Shown in pieces: positions 62,401 through 64,000 of a DNA stretch of 64,000 bases. Source of the DNA: Onchocerca volvulus (lineage: Eukaryota > Nematoda > Chromadorea > Rhabditida > Onchocercidae); assembly GCA_000499405.2 (NCBI GenBank), contig HG738140.1, positions 12,365,560 through 12,429,559 on the forward strand, given 5' to 3'. The position numbers were made by a program, and so were the translations under genes. Numbering within the stretch: position 1 is the stretch's first letter; each line of letters opens with the position of its first letter. The notes below the pieces were generated by a model. The model did no database searches, had not been told where the DNA came from, and worked only from the letters and a program-made list of their open reading frames with translations.

Positions 62401-63971
62401 AACACAAACCGTAATAGCTGAACCTAAAAGCCGAATAGTTGGACCAGGAAATTTATTAGCGCCAGCAATAAGTTGAATCGCATAAGAGGACAGATCATAA
62501 AGAAGTAAACGATCAAAACACTGTATAAAGCTGCAAGAAAATTGATAGTTTGGAAATCTGTCGATGTGAAAGAAATTGATGCAAAAAAAAAAGAACTGCA
62601 GTAAATTAGAATAATATTCAAACTTTGAACTACATTTCGTGTGAAATCAAGATGGTGACTGCATCCGGAAATGATGACATAAGTCGCGCAAGAATAACTA
62701 CTGATCCAACATAACAACCAGATGTGATAAGCTCTGACCACAATGATAAGCCTGATGATAAAAATTCATCGACGCTGAAAGCTACTTTATCTGATCAAAA
62801 CCAAGAAAAATTTCATCATCACTTATACAATTGACGCAACGCCTTGGTTAAGCAAGAGAAGTATGGAAAATACGAGAATATAACCGGTAATGTGGTGCAT
62901 ATCCTACAAACAGCAAAAAATTGTTTTAAGAAATTGCAACCTTAACAGTGACCGCTGAATAACAAAAACGAAGAAAGAAGCGAGATCGTTGAATGACTGA
63001 ATATTTAACGCATCGGTCTGAAGAAAAGAAGTTTCATAACTTTCGTTTTGCTTGATTGTATCAATATTCAGCATTTGGATAAGCATCCGGCAATTAAATA
63101 ATTAAAAACTAAAAAAAAAAAAGGAAAATATGAAACAGAAGTAGCAGATGATTTTAAATTTCCAAAAAATAATTTGCATTCCAATTTTTCTATGTTATTC
63201 CTATCAGTAATGAATAATGCTAATAAAGAATAGGGATTTGAAGTCTAACGTCTCTTTTCACTTTTCAATGATATAGATATAAATTTTATAACAATACTTT
63301 TTCTGCACCTGTAGCAATAGATAGGTCATCGAGAAGTCCCATCATTGAAAAAAAAGGAACTTCAATAAATTCAATAAATCGTTTTCCTGTTTCATGAAAT
63401 ATTAAAATGAGAAATACCTGCAGGGGTAATTTTAGTCGCACTAAAATATCCCAACAAAATGTATCAAAACAATGTTCATAATCGGGTACTTTCGATGCCA
63501 GCTTAGCGACTTTATTCCAAGATTTCGAAATTAGTCCATTAGTTACTTTACACTGGGCCATATGCCCTTTAACTAAAGTATCAGCACAAACAGAATGTAC
63601 TTCAGGATGCAACCAAAGCTTTCCATTTTCATCTGTCCCCCAATTCATGGAACCCAATACACGCCTTAACTAAATTTGGTTAAACTTGATAAATATGATT
63701 AGTTTTCCTTTATGATGAATATTGAAATCACTGATAAAGTCCATAAAATTTAAATCCTTAGAAATTTAGAAAAGTGAGAAAGTAATTCTTGTTTCTCTTA
63801 AATGTTTCAATTCTAATTATCCTTCACAGTAGAAAAAGCTAGCCTGGCAATTCTGGATGCAGAATGATTTGGTGGCCTGTTAATTAACCATTTTCCACAT
63901 ATTACACCGACATCATCTACCGATAAGCGACATTTTGACAAGGGTGCTACTGATAGCACTTCTACTGCATA
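50452..63971 (-). CDS. epg-5: EPG5-like autophagy protein, C-terminal 1,684 residues, 30 exons; 5' end beyond window
   Basis: EPG5 is a large Rab7 effector that tethers autophagosomes to late endosomes/lysosomes. The 30 exons in view join with consistent phases into 5,055 coding bases with no internal stop. No catalytic motif is expected; the family is helical-repeat-like. Segments that fit the family order: VLGSMNWGTDENGKLWLHPE (exon 2); DEFLSSGLSLW..LI.SG.Y...VILARL (exon 4); HFHRWLQF....EHPIFPF (exon 8); EKYLTNLSSKPLFEELREKI (exon 9); AFAQWLSNP (exon 10); CGP-like cysteine segment KCSTAFGSKCAHPI (exon 13); AFIADNPHEQHNLMRVILSG and LLSRLDI (exon 16); IPW..L..Y near exon 21; EYLEWLERVGSD..SSFFSLIGL (exon 29); RMRYICHLMNLYI (exon 30). 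Human EPG5 is about 2,580 residues, so the N terminus is missing. Identification is from remembered family pattern, not alignment. Confidence 0.75.
50452..63971 (-). other. epg-5: Exon map of the EPG5-like gene
   Basis: Exons in transcript order: 63971-63828, 63669-63298, 63017-62953, 62774-62634, 62530-62410, 62271-62068, 61768-61559, 61182-61022, 60809-60671, 60330-60205, 60028-59966, 59789-59548, 59380-59197, 59009-58888, 58637-58466, 58186-57960, 57735-57566, 57078-56963, 56695-56512, 56118-55850, 55467-55309, 55039-54950, 54516-54356, 54154-53964, 53833-53753, 53246-53091, 52684-52579, 52144-51977, 51394-51191, 50758-50452 (TGA). All use GT..AG. The least certain joins are exon 2/3/4 (63298 to 62774) and the ends of exons 13 (acceptor at 59380) and 23 (donor at 54356), which were chosen because they alone keep phase. 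Introns are mostly 60-600 bases. The first exon listed begins at an acceptor, so earlier exons lie beyond 64000. Confidence 0.72.
54654..54676. repeat. (TA)n microsatellite in an EPG5-like intron
   Basis: About eleven TA units between exons 22 and 23 of the gene. Likely polymorphic in length. Confidence 0.9.
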
Positions 63972-64000
63972 CTGAAAATGAATTCAAGAATTTGCTTATA

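Noticed and set aside
62829..62903. Candidate exon reading DMHHITGYILVFSILLLLNQ with good acceptor and donor
   Set aside because: It cannot be joined in phase to the following exon. Skipping it and joining 62953 directly to 62774 keeps the frame and gives a family-like sequence.
63387..63417. Possible 31-base intron (GTATTT..AAACAG) inside exon 2 of the EPG5-like gene
   Set aside because: Too short for an intron and not needed: the frame runs through without a stop, while removal breaks the phase.
1..64000. CRISPR arrays, bacterial operons or an intact endosymbiont segment
   Set aside because: No regularly spaced repeats; all bacterial text is confined to broken fragments at 725-1984, while the rest has spliced nematode genes.
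1..64000. tRNA or rRNA genes
   Set aside because: No cloverleaf with A/B boxes or rRNA-like conserved block was found by eye. A tRNAscan-SE run would be decisive; a high-scoring hit would overturn this.

Overview
The window is AT-rich nuclear DNA of a nematode, most likely a filarial worm. Three things point there: short-exon genes with small AT-rich introns and classic GT..AG sites, an flp-16 neuropeptide gene, and decayed fragments of Wolbachia-like (Rickettsiales) genes lodged in the chromosome. The species cannot be named from this sequence alone. There is a single N at 12761, which marks an assembly join.

Layout. 1-8.1 kb is a transposon graveyard. It holds pieces of at least two Helitron Rep/helicase polyproteins, split by a ~1.26 kb block of bacterial gene fragments (ligA, an unidentified ORF, a kefB-like antiporter, hscA) at 725-1984 and by a ~2 kb block of Helitron-end repeats and other repeats at 4254-6295. 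8.1-9.7 kb is more degenerate repeat. 9.7-15.0 kb is a complete five-exon ELO-type fatty acid elongase gene on the minus strand. 15-25 kb is gene-poor; it holds diverged copies of repeats seen further left and an orphan duplicate of the last elongase exon (24741-24872). 25.5-31.0 kb is a large inverted repeat flanking a five-exon gene for an unknown charged, single-pass membrane protein (27403-29203, plus strand). 31-43.5 kb has no gene I can support.

43.5-49.5 kb carries two plus-strand genes: flp-16 (43543-44860), encoding the FMRFamide-like peptide GQTFVRFamide, and a complete seven-exon PP1-family Ser/Thr phosphatase (46710-49525). From 50.45 kb to the right edge a 30-exon minus-strand gene encodes the C-terminal 1,684 residues of an EPG5-like autophagy protein; its N-terminal part lies beyond base 64000. 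It is convergent with the phosphatase gene.

The protein genes are functionally unrelated (lipid elongation, neuropeptide, phosphatase, autophagy) and do not look like one pathway or an operon. I did not find a new system in the sense of a gene cassette. The most informative features are the multi-gene bacterial block sitting inside a Helitron reading frame, the duplicated in-frame elongase terminal exon, the nematode gene of unknown function inside an inverted repeat, and a compact near-perfect hairpin at 25332-25383. Splice sites were assigned by eye, but the reading phase closes across all exons in every multi-exon gene listed.
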